This document shows, piece after piece, positions 1 to 9,932 of a stretch of 64,000 nucleotides of DNA; the stretch's first letter is position 1; the number at the start of each line of letters is the position of its first letter. Position numbers and translations under genes: made by a program. The notes under the pieces were generated by a model that was not told the DNA's origin, did not search any database, and saw nothing but the letters and a program-made list of their open reading frames with translations. The DNA comes from Nocardia aurea (lineage in GTDB: Bacteria; Actinomycetota; Actinomycetes; Mycobacteriales; Mycobacteriaceae). The stretch spans positions 1 through 64,000 of the forward strand of contig NZ_QCYJ01000107.1 of NCBI RefSeq assembly GCF_003123685.1. The letters are read 5' to 3'.

Positions 1-188
1 CCAGCACAACTGAAGACTGAAACCACCAACCCGACCGACCGAGGGGGTCAGAATTCAGGTGCCGGAAAGTGTCCAGGATTCGCTTGCCGTTGACAGATGG
101 ATTGGCTCGCGAATTCGGATCGACGGCGCGAGCCGACGAACCGATTCGAGAACGTGCTCAGATCTCTGGTCCAAACGCGAGGAGAATC
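1..188. other. Window start, no gene seen
   Basis: Open frames run through this stretch on both strands, but none has a convincing ribosome binding site. The first credible start is the ATG at 189. Nothing else was recognised. Confidence 0.4.
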
Positions 189-668
189 ATGACGCGCACC
201 GTTTCGTTGCTGTCCACCATCGCAGGAATCGATCCACGAGTGTGGGATGCGATCGTTCCGCATGGCCCTCTGACTCACGCTGGTTTGGAGGGCGCCGGGG
301 CACGACTTCCCCGGTCCTCGTCCCTCGCGAGCTCCCCGAACGATTTCCTGATCAGCGCGGCACAGATGGCCCACACCGTGGCACGTATCGCGACCGAGGC
401 GGAGTTACGCGGTGAGTCCTCGGACGGTCTCGTGAAGGAATTCATCGATGACTGGTGTGGGACGCCCTGGCCTCGTAAGTGGCCGTGGCCAGGGCCCGGC
501 CCTCGGCCGAATGAGGGGCCGCTTCCTGATCCATGGGTGATCCAGACCGGGCGGGTTGTCGGCGCGGTCGTTTTCGCCTCGGTCGGTTCCCGGCTCGCCG
601 ACAGTTCTCTGGGTTCGGCGTTTCTTGAGGGGGCCGAGCGACTGACCGAAGCGGCACAGCACCGCTGA
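189..668 (+). CDS. Hypothetical protein, 159 aa
   Basis: I do not recognise a family. The frame is open from 69, but the ATG at 189 follows GGAGAA closely and gives a cleaner N-terminus (MTRTVSLLSTIAGIDPRVWD). The middle is rich in Pro, Trp and Gly (around WPRKWPWPGPGPRP). The C-terminal third is a mildly hydrophobic stretch with Ala, Val and Gly. No signal peptide, metal site or catalytic motif is visible. It stands alone, about 180 bases before the next plus-strand gene. Confidence 0.55.
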   Translation: MTRTVSLLSTIAGIDPRVWDAIVPHGPLTHAGLEGAGARLPRSSSLASSPNDFLISAAQMAHTVARIATEAELRGESSDGLVKEFIDDWCGTPWPRKWPWPGPGPRPNEGPLPDPWVIQTGRVVGAVVFASVGSRLADSSLGSAFLEGAERLTEAAQHR

Positions 669-847
669 CCGATCGTTGCCGGTACATCGCCAGCAGCTCT
701 ATGTGAGAGCTATCCCTGCCACGTGCATCAAATTCATCTGTAGCAGTGCATCTTCGGGGTAGTGAGATGGAATTGTCCAGGATCGACGACAATCGGATCG
801 CGTGCAAGGCAGGGCTCCTGATCGACACCTGAGTAGCGGAGGAAGCC

Positions 848-2014
848 ATGACCGAGATTCTCGTGAACACGACCACGACAGGCTTTCAACATCACCCCGC
901 CGTAGCGCGGCTGGGGGGCACGCACAGCTTCGTTGTGTGGACAGACAGCAGCAGCGCGAGCATCAAAGCCCAACTGTTTCTCGCGAACGGAACCAAAAGT
1001 GGCGGGGAGTTCGTTGTCAACGACCCCGCACCGGTCGGAGGCAATATCGAGCGTGTGTTCCCCGCGGTCGCCAATACCGGCTTCGGCCCGGTGGTCGCAT
1101 GGATCGAACGGCCCTTCGATTCTGCACCGCGTGTGAAAGTGCAACGGTTTAACAACAGTGCGGAGAAGGTCGGATCCGAGATCCAGGTCAGTACCGAACC
1201 GGTTGAACCGGACAATCGGTTGGCTGTCATAGGCCTTACCGACGGTGGCTTCCTCGTCACATGGGTCGATCCGCGTCCGGATCAACGTGTTCGCGCGCAG
1301 CGCTTCCACTTCGATGGCACCAAGGCAGGCTCCGAATCTTTGGTCAGTGCCACCGAAGGCTTTCATCGGAACCCGCTCGCCGCGCCGTTGGAGAATGGGG
1401 CGTACGTCATCGGATGGCGGAGCGACCCTTCGGCGCCCGGAGGTGGAACGCTGGTATTCCGGATTCGTGACCTGGCTGGATCGACCGGCTTGGAAATCAC
1501 ACCGAATCTGTCTGGATTCGGGAGCGGGGCGATGGCCCTTCTCGACAGTGGAAACTTCGTCGTCGTCCACGTCAGAAGCCTTGGCAACAGCAACATCGGA
1601 GTCGAGAAGAGCGTCGTGGAAGCGCATGTCTACGCACCGGATGGCACCTTCACGGACATCAGCGTAGGGGTGAGCGCTGGCTCCGGCATCAACTGCTCCT
1701 GGCCGTCTGTGACCGGGCTGCCAGGCGGCCGATTCGTTGTTGCCTGGGTGCAGAAGAGCGCAGAGACCTTCTCGACGCAACCGAGTGTCCGCGCAAAGTT
1801 GTTGTCCGAGAGCCAAGGTTCTATCGGTCAGGAAATCCAGGTCAACACGACGACAGCGGGCGATCGATTCGGTACTCGAGTGGCAGCGTTATTCGGCCCG
1901 GGCGACCCGGAGACCGCATTCGTGGTGTGGACCGACGACAGCGGCACCGGCGGCGACGACTCGGAGTTCGCGGTGCACGCGCGAGCGCTTCCTATCCAGC
2001 CCGGTGGGTTCTAG
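848..2014 (+). CDS. Beta-repeat (propeller-like) hypothetical protein, 388 aa
   Basis: The ATG follows a good GGAGGAA site. The protein is built from about six diverged repeats, each with a hydrophobic strand ending in a Trp motif such as FVVWTD, VVAWIER, LVTWVD, VIGWRS or VVAWVQ, then a polar turn and a strand of the type VRAQRF or VRAKLL. It opens with EILVNTTTTG and near the end repeats EIQVNTTTAGDRFGTRVAAL, so first and last repeats may close a ring. This pattern is common in beta-propeller or RTX-associated repeat proteins. No signal peptide is visible, so location is unknown. A binding rather than catalytic role is an inference. Confidence 0.7.
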   Translation: MTEILVNTTTTGFQHHPAVARLGGTHSFVVWTDSSSASIKAQLFLANGTKSGGEFVVNDPAPVGGNIERVFPAVANTGFGPVVAWIERPFDSAPRVKVQRFNNSAEKVGSEIQVSTEPVEPDNRLAVIGLTDGGFLVTWVDPRPDQRVRAQRFHFDGTKAGSESLVSATEGFHRNPLAAPLENGAYVIGWRSDPSAPGGGTLVFRIRDLAGSTGLEITPNLSGFGSGAMALLDSGNFVVVHVRSLGNSNIGVEKSVVEAHVYAPDGTFTDISVGVSAGSGINCSWPSVTGLPGGRFVVAWVQKSAETFSTQPSVRAKLLSESQGSIGQEIQVNTTTAGDRFGTRVAALFGPGDPETAFVVWTDDSGTGGDDSEFAVHARALPIQPGGF

Positions 2015-2430
2015 TACATTCGGAGGCGCCGAGGGACACGCTTCTCGAACGCACTGTATGAGCGAAACCTCACGGACGCCGAACGGGCACTCGACGCTGA
2101 CCACCCGCATATTTTGGTATACCGCAACAACCTCGCACGGGCGCGAAAGCGGCTTTGCGACATGGACTGACGATGCCCAGTTAGGGTCGCGCCAGACCCG
2201 GTCGGCCGCGAGATCGCATCGGACGGGGGTTCGCGTCTTCTCTGACATTGTCTGGCTGGATGAGGGCCCCGCCTGTGTCTCATATGATGATCGCATACGT
2301 ATGTTCGAGGGCTTGCGACGAAAGCAGCAGCGGTCGTTGAACGGATGAGCTCGACTCACCGCAAATAATCGTTGCAGTGACGAAAGCAGTTGTCCGGCAG
2401 GCATAGTACCGTCCGGACAACTTGCAACTG
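2015..2430. other. Intergenic, no gene supported
   Basis: About 415 bases between a plus-strand stop and a minus-strand stop. Open frames on both strands lack ribosome binding sites and family features. The gap separates convergent genes, but no clear terminator hairpin was identified. Confidence 0.4.
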
Positions 2431-2619
2431 TCAGCGCTTGCGCGCTTCCCGAACGATCTTTCGAGCGCCTTCGGTGTTCAACTCAGCACCAGTCTTCTGC
2501 TTGTACTGTTGCTTCACTGCGCGGATCGCGTCAGCCTCGGGTCCGGCAGGCACTTCGACGGTGGCCGACAGCTGTTTTTCGAGTTCTTCCAACGCCTTCT
2601 TATTGAGCTCGAACTTCAT
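2431..2619 (-). CDS. Small charged helical protein, 62 aa
   Basis: The start is well supported: AAGGAGA lies nine bases upstream of the ATG. The protein (begins MKFELNKKALEELEKQL) is highly charged and predicted mostly helical, with Lys and Glu alternating and a basic C-terminus (KIVREARKR). It has no cysteines or membrane segment. It may be a small DNA-binding or structural protein, but no family was recognised. Confidence 0.65.
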   Translation of the reverse strand: MKFELNKKALEELEKQLSATVEVPAGPEADAIRAVKQQYKQKTGAELNTEGARKIVREARKR

Positions 2620-2793
2620 TGTTCACACTCTCCTTGATACCGCAGCAGGTTCCGCCCTGCCTGCCGTGACCGTACTCCGGTGCACCGACACGTTCCTGCG
2701 CCTTCCGTCGGTGCTGCGGCTCGCGGGAAACAAGGGTCTTGTGGGTTGCTGAAAGTGCTACCGAGCCGGTCGCGAGTCGGCACAATCGACGGC

Positions 2794-3012
2794 ATGAGTG
2801 ACGAGACAGTTGGTTTTCTGGTCGCGGTGTTCGAAGAGCCGGATGAAGCAGGGCCGGGCGCGATTCGTTCATTCCATGAACGATGGCAGGATGTGCATCC
2901 CACGATCGAGGGTGCGCAGGAGGAACTGGCGGAGGCTCGACTGAAAGAGCCCGCCGACGCCTGGGAGATCTTTGCTCTTGCCAGAGTTGGGGAAAACCCC
3001 ACAAGGCTCTGA
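2794..3012 (+). CDS. Small acidic hypothetical protein, 72 aa
   Basis: The frame is open from 2680, but the natural start is the ATG at 2794 (MSDETVGFLVAVFEEPDEAG). No strong ribosome site precedes it, so it may be leaderless. The product is acidic with a C-terminal amphipathic helix (EEAQEELAEARLKEPAD-like region). It is divergently placed from the 62-aa gene. No family recognised. Confidence 0.5.
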   Translation: MSDETVGFLVAVFEEPDEAGPGAIRSFHERWQDVHPTIEGAQEELAEARLKEPADAWEIFALARVGENPTRL

Positions 3013-3139
3013 GGTCCTCTCTCGCTTGTGCAGGCTCGGCGGAATGGGCTTCTGCACGATGCGTGACAGACTGGAACCCATTCGATAGGGCAGGTCACCA
3101 ATCTAGGTAGCAGCCCCGAATATATGGTTTCTGCGTGGG

Positions 3140-6100
3140 TCACAACCCTACGTCTAGCGCAGTGTTGTTCCAAGGTTGTGGCTCGTAGAGTGGGGTGTCG
3201 GTGGCCGTATCGGCGCCGTCGGTGGTGTGCCGCACCGCGTGCTCATTCTGACGTTGGGTGGGGGTGAGATCGCTGCGGCGGTGTTGTTCGGCACGGTAGC
3301 GGTCGATCTCGGTGCTCGTTTCGGCGATAAATCTTTCTGTCCTGGTGTCGAGGTTGTCACTTCCTTGCTGCCGTGCGCGGGCTTGGGTTTCGATCTGATG
3401 CGGGCTGGTGGCGAGTACGTTCTCCCAGTGGTCAGGAGTTCCGGCGTAGCCGATGGCGTTGTTGTGTTTTAGGCGAGCTGTGTTGCGGGCGTTGGTGTGT
3501 TCTCTTTCGCGGGCGGCTTGTTTGCCGATGAGTTCATCGATGCGGGTGCGCAGGGTGTGGCGTGTGGTCCGTTTGCGCGTGGGTGTGGCGTCGAGGCGTT
3601 CACGGTGGGTGGCCAATTCGGTGCGTGTGGCGTACATCGCTCGTGCAGCACGATGGAGTTCATCGCTGGCCTCCAATGCGGCGCGAATCGCGTCTTGGGC
3701 TGCCATATGGCGGGCAACCACTGTGTCTACGTTGGCGTGATCGGCAGGGTCGGGTGGCACGGGGGAGTAGATGACAGCGTTGGTGGCGGCCAGGGCGAGT
3801 TCTTGTCGGAGTTCGGTGATCCGGTCTTCGAGTTCGATATCGGTGTAGGCGAACAGCGGATCATTGACGGGCGGTTCGTATTCCGGTTCGACGGTGGTGT
3901 CAGGGGCGGGGAGGGGATGAGCGCGTACCCAGGCTTCGATCCTGGCCCGGTCGACCGGGTTGGGGATGGCTTGCCAGTCGCGGCGCAGGATGGCGTGCAC
4001 GGTGGGTAGGGGTTTGGTGGCGGCGAGGTATTGCGCGCGTGCTGTGACGTGTTGGGCCGGGTCGTGGTCTGGGATGGCGGGCTGGTTGTCCTCGCGGCAG
4101 TCTTCGCACAGTCCGTCGTCGCTGCGGCGTGGCGGGATGGGGGTGGCGTCGATGGGTCGGCGTTCGATACCGCAGGACACGCATTCCAGGCCGCGGGTGC
4201 GGGCGGTGCCGGCTTTGTCGTAGTCGAGGGCGTAGCCGTCGGGGACCAGGTCTCGAGCTTCGTCGCGGCGGTAACTGCGTCCGGCCAGCGGGTTTATGGG
4301 GCGGTCATCGATATCGTCGGCGCGCTCGCGGCCCGGTCGGCGTTGGTTCGGGTCGCCGGTGAGTCGGCGTACTTCGTCAGCGTCGGGACGAGCATCGGGC
4401 TGGTCGTCGACTCCGGCGCGGGTGTCCTGATATTCCTGTTCGGCGCGTCGAGCGCGGACTATCGGGTCGGGCAGCGAGTCGCTGACGAGCGTGCGGTCGT
4501 AGCGGATGGCGTGGTCGCGTGGCGCTGGATTACTGCGGTCGGATGAGGGGCGCCGAGGTGCGGTGTCGGGTTGGTAGACGTGGGGATCGTTGTAGGGTGT
4601 GCAGGCATCGATGAGCGCGCGGTGTTGTGGGAAACGTTCACCGGCCCAGCGCAGTCGCGCGCGGGCGACAGGGAAGGCGTTGCGGTAGAGGGTGTCGGCG
4701 ACTTCGGTGATGACCCAGCGCTGCTCGTCGGTGGCGAGATGTTCGAATTCGCGGAATCGTTGCGCCGCGGCGGTGATGTCGCCGCTCTGGAACAGTTCAG
4801 CAATCGTCCGGAGCGATTCGGCGGGGCCGGTCTCGGGGGCGCGGTCAGGTTCGGGTTCGACCTCCGGCAGTGGTTCGTCGAAGTCGGGCTCGGCGACGGC
4901 CGGTTCGAGGTCTGGCGGGTGTTCGGGTTGGTGCGTTTCTGCGGTGGGTTGCTGTGTCATGGGTGGTTCGTTTCGTGGTGTGGTGGGCTCGTTTTCGGCG
5001 ATGGGCGTGTGGTGCAGGAGTGCGTCGATACGCCACGCGAGTGCGGCGGCGATCTGGTCGGGGCGTAGCCCGGTGCTGTCGTCGGGGGTGGCGGCGGTGA
5101 GCAGCTCATGGGCGGTGGTGAGTAGTTGTAATGGCGTCCATGTCGTGCCGGTGGCGTGGTCGATGGCGGCGACCAGGCGTGGCCAGGCGGGATCGTTGAC
5201 GACGCGGTCGGTGAGGTCGTGGCCGAGGACGGTGTGTAGGTCGGTGATCCAGTCCGGTCGCAGGTTCAGGTCGCCGTCGAGGGCTGAGGGTTCCAGTTCC
5301 AGGCGTGACCAGAGCGCAGCGGCGGGCATCTCATCGGGCAACGACCGGACTGCGGCAGCCTGGGTGAGTCGGTGGGTGATGTCGATTCCGGCGCGGGCGG
5401 CGAGGTCGATGCGGTCGGCGAGGACCGGCCAATACGGGTCGGTCAGGATCCGGGGCTCGATACCGCCGATGAGGTCGGCCCACTGGTGGACCGGGCGCGT
5501 GAGGTCACCGAGCGCGGCCTCGACGCGGGTGTCGAGAAGGTGCTGGTGTTCGCGTTCGAGGACCGCGTACCGGTTCGGGCCGGTGGGCCGCAGGTCGGTG
5601 TCGTCGATGTGCAGGCTGGCACGCCACACCGCCACCTCCTCAAGCAGTCCCGCGTCGACACCGAGCAGTGGTCGTGCCCAGGCGGGCGCGGTCACTGGTG
5701 TCCATGACTGTGTGTCGCGGCGGATCAGTGCGGCCAGGTCGGCGACGATCCGCGCGCGAGCAGCGACCCGAGTGACATCGGAGTCGAGACCGCCCGGGAT
5801 GCCGTGCGTCCAGGGCAGTGGCCCGGTTCCGGCCGAGTGTGCCCCGGTGGGGTCGAGTCGCCAGGCCAGCACGGCAGCGGGATCGGCGGCGGTGTCGAGT
5901 TCGTGCATGGCGGCGGCGGTGTGTAGTTCGTGTACCGGGTCGCGGCCGGAGGCGGCGAGTATCGCGAGGTACTGGCGCAGGACAGGGTAGGCGGGGCTGT
6001 CGGTCAGGTTCGACAACAGTGCTTCGGCGGCGGCATCCAGGCGGGCCAGACCGTGCGCGCCGAGCACGTTCTCTGCGGCGAGGCCGAGGGAATCGAGGTA

Positions 6101-9100
6101 GATATCGAGTGCGCGTCCAAGCCGCCCATGCGGATTCAACACCTCCCGCAACTGTGTGTGCGCCGATTTCTGTGCCCCGTCGCGCGCCAGGATCTGCACG
6201 ACAGCTTCGACGGCGGTGCGTGGATACACGGCTGGTTCGGTCCAGAACGAGCCCTCGTCACCGTTCAACGCGGTCGGGATGTAGGCGTGGTTGGCGTGCA
6301 CCCCGCGCGTCATCGCGACATACAACTGCTGCCTGGTTTCGCTCCCGGTGAGCGCGACGTGACAGGTGTCGGCGGTGATTCCTTGTGCGGAATCGACCGT
6401 CGCCGCGTACCCCAACCGCACGAACCGGGACACATAGTCGGAGGGAAGACGCATACTCGCGCGTGTTCTTCCGTGCCGGTTCGCGGTGATACTGCCGTCG
6501 GAATGCACGGCTTCGACGGTCCAGACGTCACCGTTGCGCACCCAATCGGACTCACTGATCCGCAGTCGCGGGTTGTTGCGCCGGGTGCGGATCGTGTCAC
6601 CGACACTGGCTGCCAGGCCGTCGGCGAGCCTCACTTCCGCACCGAAAACCCCACCCTCACGCGCGAGTCGGTCGACGCGGGCGCGTTCGTTCAACGCGGT
6701 GACGACCTCGTGGTTGGCAGCCAACATGATGGTGTCGCGACCGGCGAGATGATCAGTAGCCCAGTTGGTGTAGGTGTCGTCGTGGGTGGCGCCGACGTGT
6801 CCGGCGTGGATCCTGTGGTTGTCCAGGTACCAGCCCAGTGCGGCGGGATCGCCTTCGCGCAGGCTAAGGCTGGCTGATGCTTCGGCGGTGGAGGCGAAAC
6901 GTACGACGTGGGTGAGGGTGAGGGTGTGTTCGGGTGCGGCGGTGTGCATGTCGGTGTCCGCGCCGCCGGCCTCGATCGAGGGGAGTTGGTGGTCGTCGCC
7001 GATGCAGCGGATGGTCGCGCCGCGGTCGGTGAGGAATTGCAGCAGACGGAGGCGTTTGAGGGTGCCGAGTTTGACGTGTTCATCGACTATCACCAACGTG
7101 TCGGTGTCGATGTCGAGTACCCACTGCGGCAACGGCGGCGGTAGATCCCGCTCGTGCGCGGGATTGTTCGTGCTCGGTGTGTGTCGGGTGAGGACGTCGA
7201 GGAGTTTGTCGACGGTCTCACAGCGTGCGCCGATCGACTCACCGAGTACCGCCGCGGCCGAGGCCGTCGGCGCCAACCCCAGCACTACACCGCCGCTGGA
7301 ATTCCATGCCGTGGTGAGTACCGCCATCGCGGTGGTCTTGCCCGAACCCGCTGGGGCGTTGGCGGTATGGACCCGTAGGCCGGAGCTGGCGAACCCTTCG
7401 ATGACCCCAGCCTGTCCGGCGTTCAAGGGCCGATCCGGATTCGCGGTGTTGTAGTCACGCACCGCCGCGGTGACGGTGGCCCGGTCCAGTTGGCGGGCGC
7501 CGGCTTGCATCGACAGTTCGATCAGCGCCTTCTCGGCCGCCAACACCTGGACCGAGGTGTAGATCTGCGAACCCGCGTGGGTGTAGACGCTGGCCCCGTC
7601 GCGGCGCGCCAACGCTGAAGGAACGGTCGCGAGGTCGGGCTGGGCGGCGACATCGGAGTCACCGCGTGGGATCGAACGAGAAGGCGCGAGAGCTTCAGCG
7701 AGCACGGCCTCGCAAACCTGTTCCCAGTCTCTGCCGCGGATCTTGCCACGGAGTTGGCGTTCGATCTCGGCACGGACGTTGGCTGCCCGCCAGGTCGAGC
7801 GGTGTTCGGCGACGACCTCGAGGACCTGGTCAGCGGTGGCGGCGATCCACTCACCGGTGGCCGTAATTCGTGGTGTGCGCAGCGGATTCAACGCGGTCGA
7901 GACCACCCGAGCGAGGGCCTCGCGGTCACCGAGCAGTGCGATCGCTTCGGCCCGCCAGCTGCTGCGTTGCTGAGCGAAGGAGCGCAGGCCGTGTTTGGTG
8001 GGTCGGGTTTCGAGGGTGGCTTGCTGGGCCAGGTCACGCACTTCGTTGGGGACGGGTTCGCGGCCGTGGCGGTGTTGGAAGTGCGCGGACAGTTCTCCGA
8101 CACGGGCGCGGATCGCGGTTTCGCGTCGCGACCATGCCTCGATCAACCGGAGTGGGATGCCGACGATCTCGCGGATCGGACGTTTGGTCGGGTCGGTGCC
8201 CGGCCGTGGCGCGAATTCGACACCGACAGTGTCTTCGAGGTGGTGTTCGAGGCGGGTGTTGTAGATCTCGCTCACGGTCACCACCACGTGGTGCAGGGTG
8301 GCGCTGTCCAGGGTGCGCCACAGTCCGTCGAGGGTGCGGACACGGTTGGCGATCAACACATGCGTGTGCAGATCCGGGTCACCGGCGCGGCTGTCGCGGT
8401 GGGTGAAACACGCGGCGACGGTGCCCTCCACGTCGACTTGGCGGACACCGTTTCGGCCCAGGCGAGTGAAGATCCCCTCGCGCTGCAACCACCCCAACGC
8501 ATCCGCGATCGCTGCGTGGTGGGCGGCCTCGATCTTCTCCGAGATGTTGCGTGGGGCCAGCGCCCACAGCGCCGATACCGACTTCACCGGTGAGAAGGTG
8601 AGGTCGAAACCGGCGACCGCGGTCGTCGGTGGGCGTGAGTTCTTGGCGATCCATCCCGACAGTTCCCGCTCGTCCAGGGGTGGCCGTTGGTATTCGTCGG
8701 TGAACATATCGAACGCGACATAGGACCGGATCTGCGCTCGCACCTCATCGGCAATGCGATCGGTTCGCGGGTTTCCGTGCGCGATATTGTGTGCCTCGTA
8801 CGCCTTCGTGCACTGTTTCCGATAATCGGAAGTGGGTGTGTAGACGCGATAGGGATTTCCGAGACGTGATGCTTTATCGGCGGCTTTGTGTGCGGCTTTC
8901 GGTGTATCGCCGGCGGCTAGTCGTGTGTCGTAGACGTCGTCTTCGATCTGTTCGGCGTCCGGGTGTCGACCCAGTCCGAACAGCGACTTCATCTGCGACT
9001 CGGTCACTTCCGCACCCGCGACGATCCCCAGGGCGGCGAGGCCGGAGCCCTGCCACGCGCCGGGGGATTCGCCGTGGGCGGAATAGTAATCCGACAGCGA

Positions 9101-9196
9101 GGATCGACCGCGGGAGTCGTTGTCTCCCGCGGCGACGTTGCGCAGGTAGTACTGGTAGCCATTGCCTGCGACGACTTTATGGATCGTCGCGGTCAT
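3140..9196 (-). CDS. MobF-family conjugative relaxase/helicase, 2018 aa
   Basis: This protein should nick the transfer origin and unwind the strand during conjugation. The N-terminus MTATIHKVVAGNGYQYYLRN carries the tyrosines of TraA/TrwC relaxases. Around residues 265-285 the three-histidine metal motif is visible (THRDSRAGDPDLHTHVLIAN). A RecD-like helicase follows: Walker A PAGSGKTT near 612, Walker B VIVDE near 703, and motif VI-like LYVAMTRG near 958. The last thousand residues are an extension, with a CxxC pair module (CVSCG, CEDC) near 1680 and a basic, coiled-coil-like tail. The ATG at 9196 is chosen because the family starts just before HKxxAGxGY; a GTG at 9211 is in frame. Length exceeds the usual 1000-1900 residues because of the tail. 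Confidence 0.93.
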   Translation of the reverse strand: MTATIHKVVAGNGYQYYLRNVAAGDNDSRGRSSLSDYYSAHGESPGAWQGSGLAALGIVAGAEVTESQMKSLFGLGRHPDAEQIEDDVYDTRLAAGDTPKAAHKAADKASRLGNPYRVYTPTSDYRKQCTKAYEAHNIAHGNPRTDRIADEVRAQIRSYVAFDMFTDEYQRPPLDERELSGWIAKNSRPPTTAVAGFDLTFSPVKSVSALWALAPRNISEKIEAAHHAAIADALGWLQREGIFTRLGRNGVRQVDVEGTVAACFTHRDSRAGDPDLHTHVLIANRVRTLDGLWRTLDSATLHHVVVTVSEIYNTRLEHHLEDTVGVEFAPRPGTDPTKRPIREIVGIPLRLIEAWSRRETAIRARVGELSAHFQHRHGREPVPNEVRDLAQQATLETRPTKHGLRSFAQQRSSWRAEAIALLGDREALARVVSTALNPLRTPRITATGEWIAATADQVLEVVAEHRSTWRAANVRAEIERQLRGKIRGRDWEQVCEAVLAEALAPSRSIPRGDSDVAAQPDLATVPSALARRDGASVYTHAGSQIYTSVQVLAAEKALIELSMQAGARQLDRATVTAAVRDYNTANPDRPLNAGQAGVIEGFASSGLRVHTANAPAGSGKTTAMAVLTTAWNSSGGVVLGLAPTASAAAVLGESIGARCETVDKLLDVLTRHTPSTNNPAHERDLPPPLPQWVLDIDTDTLVIVDEHVKLGTLKRLRLLQFLTDRGATIRCIGDDHQLPSIEAGGADTDMHTAAPEHTLTLTHVVRFASTAEASASLSLREGDPAALGWYLDNHRIHAGHVGATHDDTYTNWATDHLAGRDTIMLAANHEVVTALNERARVDRLAREGGVFGAEVRLADGLAASVGDTIRTRRNNPRLRISESDWVRNGDVWTVEAVHSDGSITANRHGRTRASMRLPSDYVSRFVRLGYAATVDSAQGITADTCHVALTGSETRQQLYVAMTRGVHANHAYIPTALNGDEGSFWTEPAVYPRTAVEAVVQILARDGAQKSAHTQLREVLNPHGRLGRALDIYLDSLGLAAENVLGAHGLARLDAAAEALLSNLTDSPAYPVLRQYLAILAASGRDPVHELHTAAAMHELDTAADPAAVLAWRLDPTGAHSAGTGPLPWTHGIPGGLDSDVTRVAARARIVADLAALIRRDTQSWTPVTAPAWARPLLGVDAGLLEEVAVWRASLHIDDTDLRPTGPNRYAVLEREHQHLLDTRVEAALGDLTRPVHQWADLIGGIEPRILTDPYWPVLADRIDLAARAGIDITHRLTQAAAVRSLPDEMPAAALWSRLELEPSALDGDLNLRPDWITDLHTVLGHDLTDRVVNDPAWPRLVAAIDHATGTTWTPLQLLTTAHELLTAATPDDSTGLRPDQIAAALAWRIDALLHHTPIAENEPTTPRNEPPMTQQPTAETHQPEHPPDLEPAVAEPDFDEPLPEVEPEPDRAPETGPAESLRTIAELFQSGDITAAAQRFREFEHLATDEQRWVITEVADTLYRNAFPVARARLRWAGERFPQHRALIDACTPYNDPHVYQPDTAPRRPSSDRSNPAPRDHAIRYDRTLVSDSLPDPIVRARRAEQEYQDTRAGVDDQPDARPDADEVRRLTGDPNQRRPGRERADDIDDRPINPLAGRSYRRDEARDLVPDGYALDYDKAGTARTRGLECVSCGIERRPIDATPIPPRRSDDGLCEDCREDNQPAIPDHDPAQHVTARAQYLAATKPLPTVHAILRRDWQAIPNPVDRARIEAWVRAHPLPAPDTTVEPEYEPPVNDPLFAYTDIELEDRITELRQELALAATNAVIYSPVPPDPADHANVDTVVARHMAAQDAIRAALEASDELHRAARAMYATRTELATHRERLDATPTRKRTTRHTLRTRIDELIGKQAAREREHTNARNTARLKHNNAIGYAGTPDHWENVLATSPHQIETQARARQQGSDNLDTRTERFIAETSTEIDRYRAEQHRRSDLTPTQRQNEHAVRHTTDGADTATDTPLYEPQPWNNTALDVGL

Positions 9197-9211
9197 CACT
9201 CCATCGAGCAC

Positions 9212-9362
9212 GAAAACACTGGAAAAGTCGAACGCGCTGAGCTATTTAGTGATCGGCGAGCACGGTTGAAACTGCATTCGTAACCGAATTGTTTATCGGT
9301 TCAGGCACATGCCCAGGATCCGGGCGAACACGAGCCGGTCTTCGGCTGGTCGCGGTGTGTGT
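9212..9362. promoter_or_regulatory. Relaxase upstream gap, candidate promoter/oriT
   Basis: This 150-base gap lies directly upstream of the relaxase gene and is AT-richer than its surroundings. It contains an inverted repeat with arms AACCGA (9282-9287) and TCGGTT (9296-9301) around an AT-rich centre. Transfer origins of MobF elements often lie next to the relaxase and contain such repeats, so this is a candidate oriT or promoter. No nic consensus was identified, so this is inference. Confidence 0.3.
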
Positions 9363-9932
9363 CTAGCGGCGCTGGTGGGTCCGCCAGTTGTCGCTCGTGA
9401 TGGCGTATTCGACTTCGCCGTGCTCGCTGCCGGGGATCGAGTGTTCCCACTGCAGATAGAAGGTGCGGACGTAGTGCATTCCAATGGAGGCCATGGTGGC
9501 CCGCGAGGCGGTGTTGACGGCCATCGTCTCGGCGAAGATCCGCCCCAGCCCGAGGTCGACGAAGCCGTGCCGTAGTAGTTCCCGGGCTCCTTCACCGCCC
9601 AGCCCGCGGCGCCAGTATCGGGGCAGCAGTCGGTAGCCGAGTTCGGCCTGTCCCTCGACCGGGCCCTGGTCCGGGCGTTCCGGAGTCGACAGCGTCCACC
9701 ATCCGACGAACTGGTCCTCGATGAACCCGATCCAGTATCCGAGCCCGGGCGTGGGCGTGGCAGCGGTGAGTCGACGGCGGTGAGCTTCTTCGATCTCCGG
9801 GCGCGATCGTGCCACGCCTGCACCGAGGTAGCGCATCACCTCGGGGTCGGAGTCCAACTCGATCTCGTAGTCGAGATGCTCCTCGGTCAGCGGAACCAAC
9901 GTGATCCGAGCACTGGACAGCGCAGCCTGCAT
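9363..9932 (-). CDS. GNAT-family N-acetyltransferase (RimJ/RimL type), 189 aa
   Basis: The protein transfers an acetyl group from acetyl-CoA to an unknown amine. It shows the RimJ/RimL layout: an N-terminal strand (ITLVPLTEEHLDYEIELDSD), a substrate segment with YWIGF, and the acetyl-CoA binding loop in ELGYRLLPRYWRRGLGGEGA followed by RIFAETMAVNTASRATMASIG. Length is normal for the family. The gene is the first minus-strand gene upstream of the relaxase and may have moved with the element. Its acceptor is unknown. Confidence 0.85.
   Translation of the reverse strand: MQAALSSARITLVPLTEEHLDYEIELDSDPEVMRYLGAGVARSRPEIEEAHRRRLTAATPTPGLGYWIGFIEDQFVGWWTLSTPERPDQGPVEGQAELGYRLLPRYWRRGLGGEGARELLRHGFVDLGLGRIFAETMAVNTASRATMASIGMHYVRTFYLQWEHSIPGSEHGEVEYAITSDNWRTHQRR

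Noticed and set aside
4692..5990. 432-codon plus-strand frame opposite the relaxase gene
   Set aside because: Ser/Arg-rich shadow of the relaxase tail; the minus frame continues through a single long protein.
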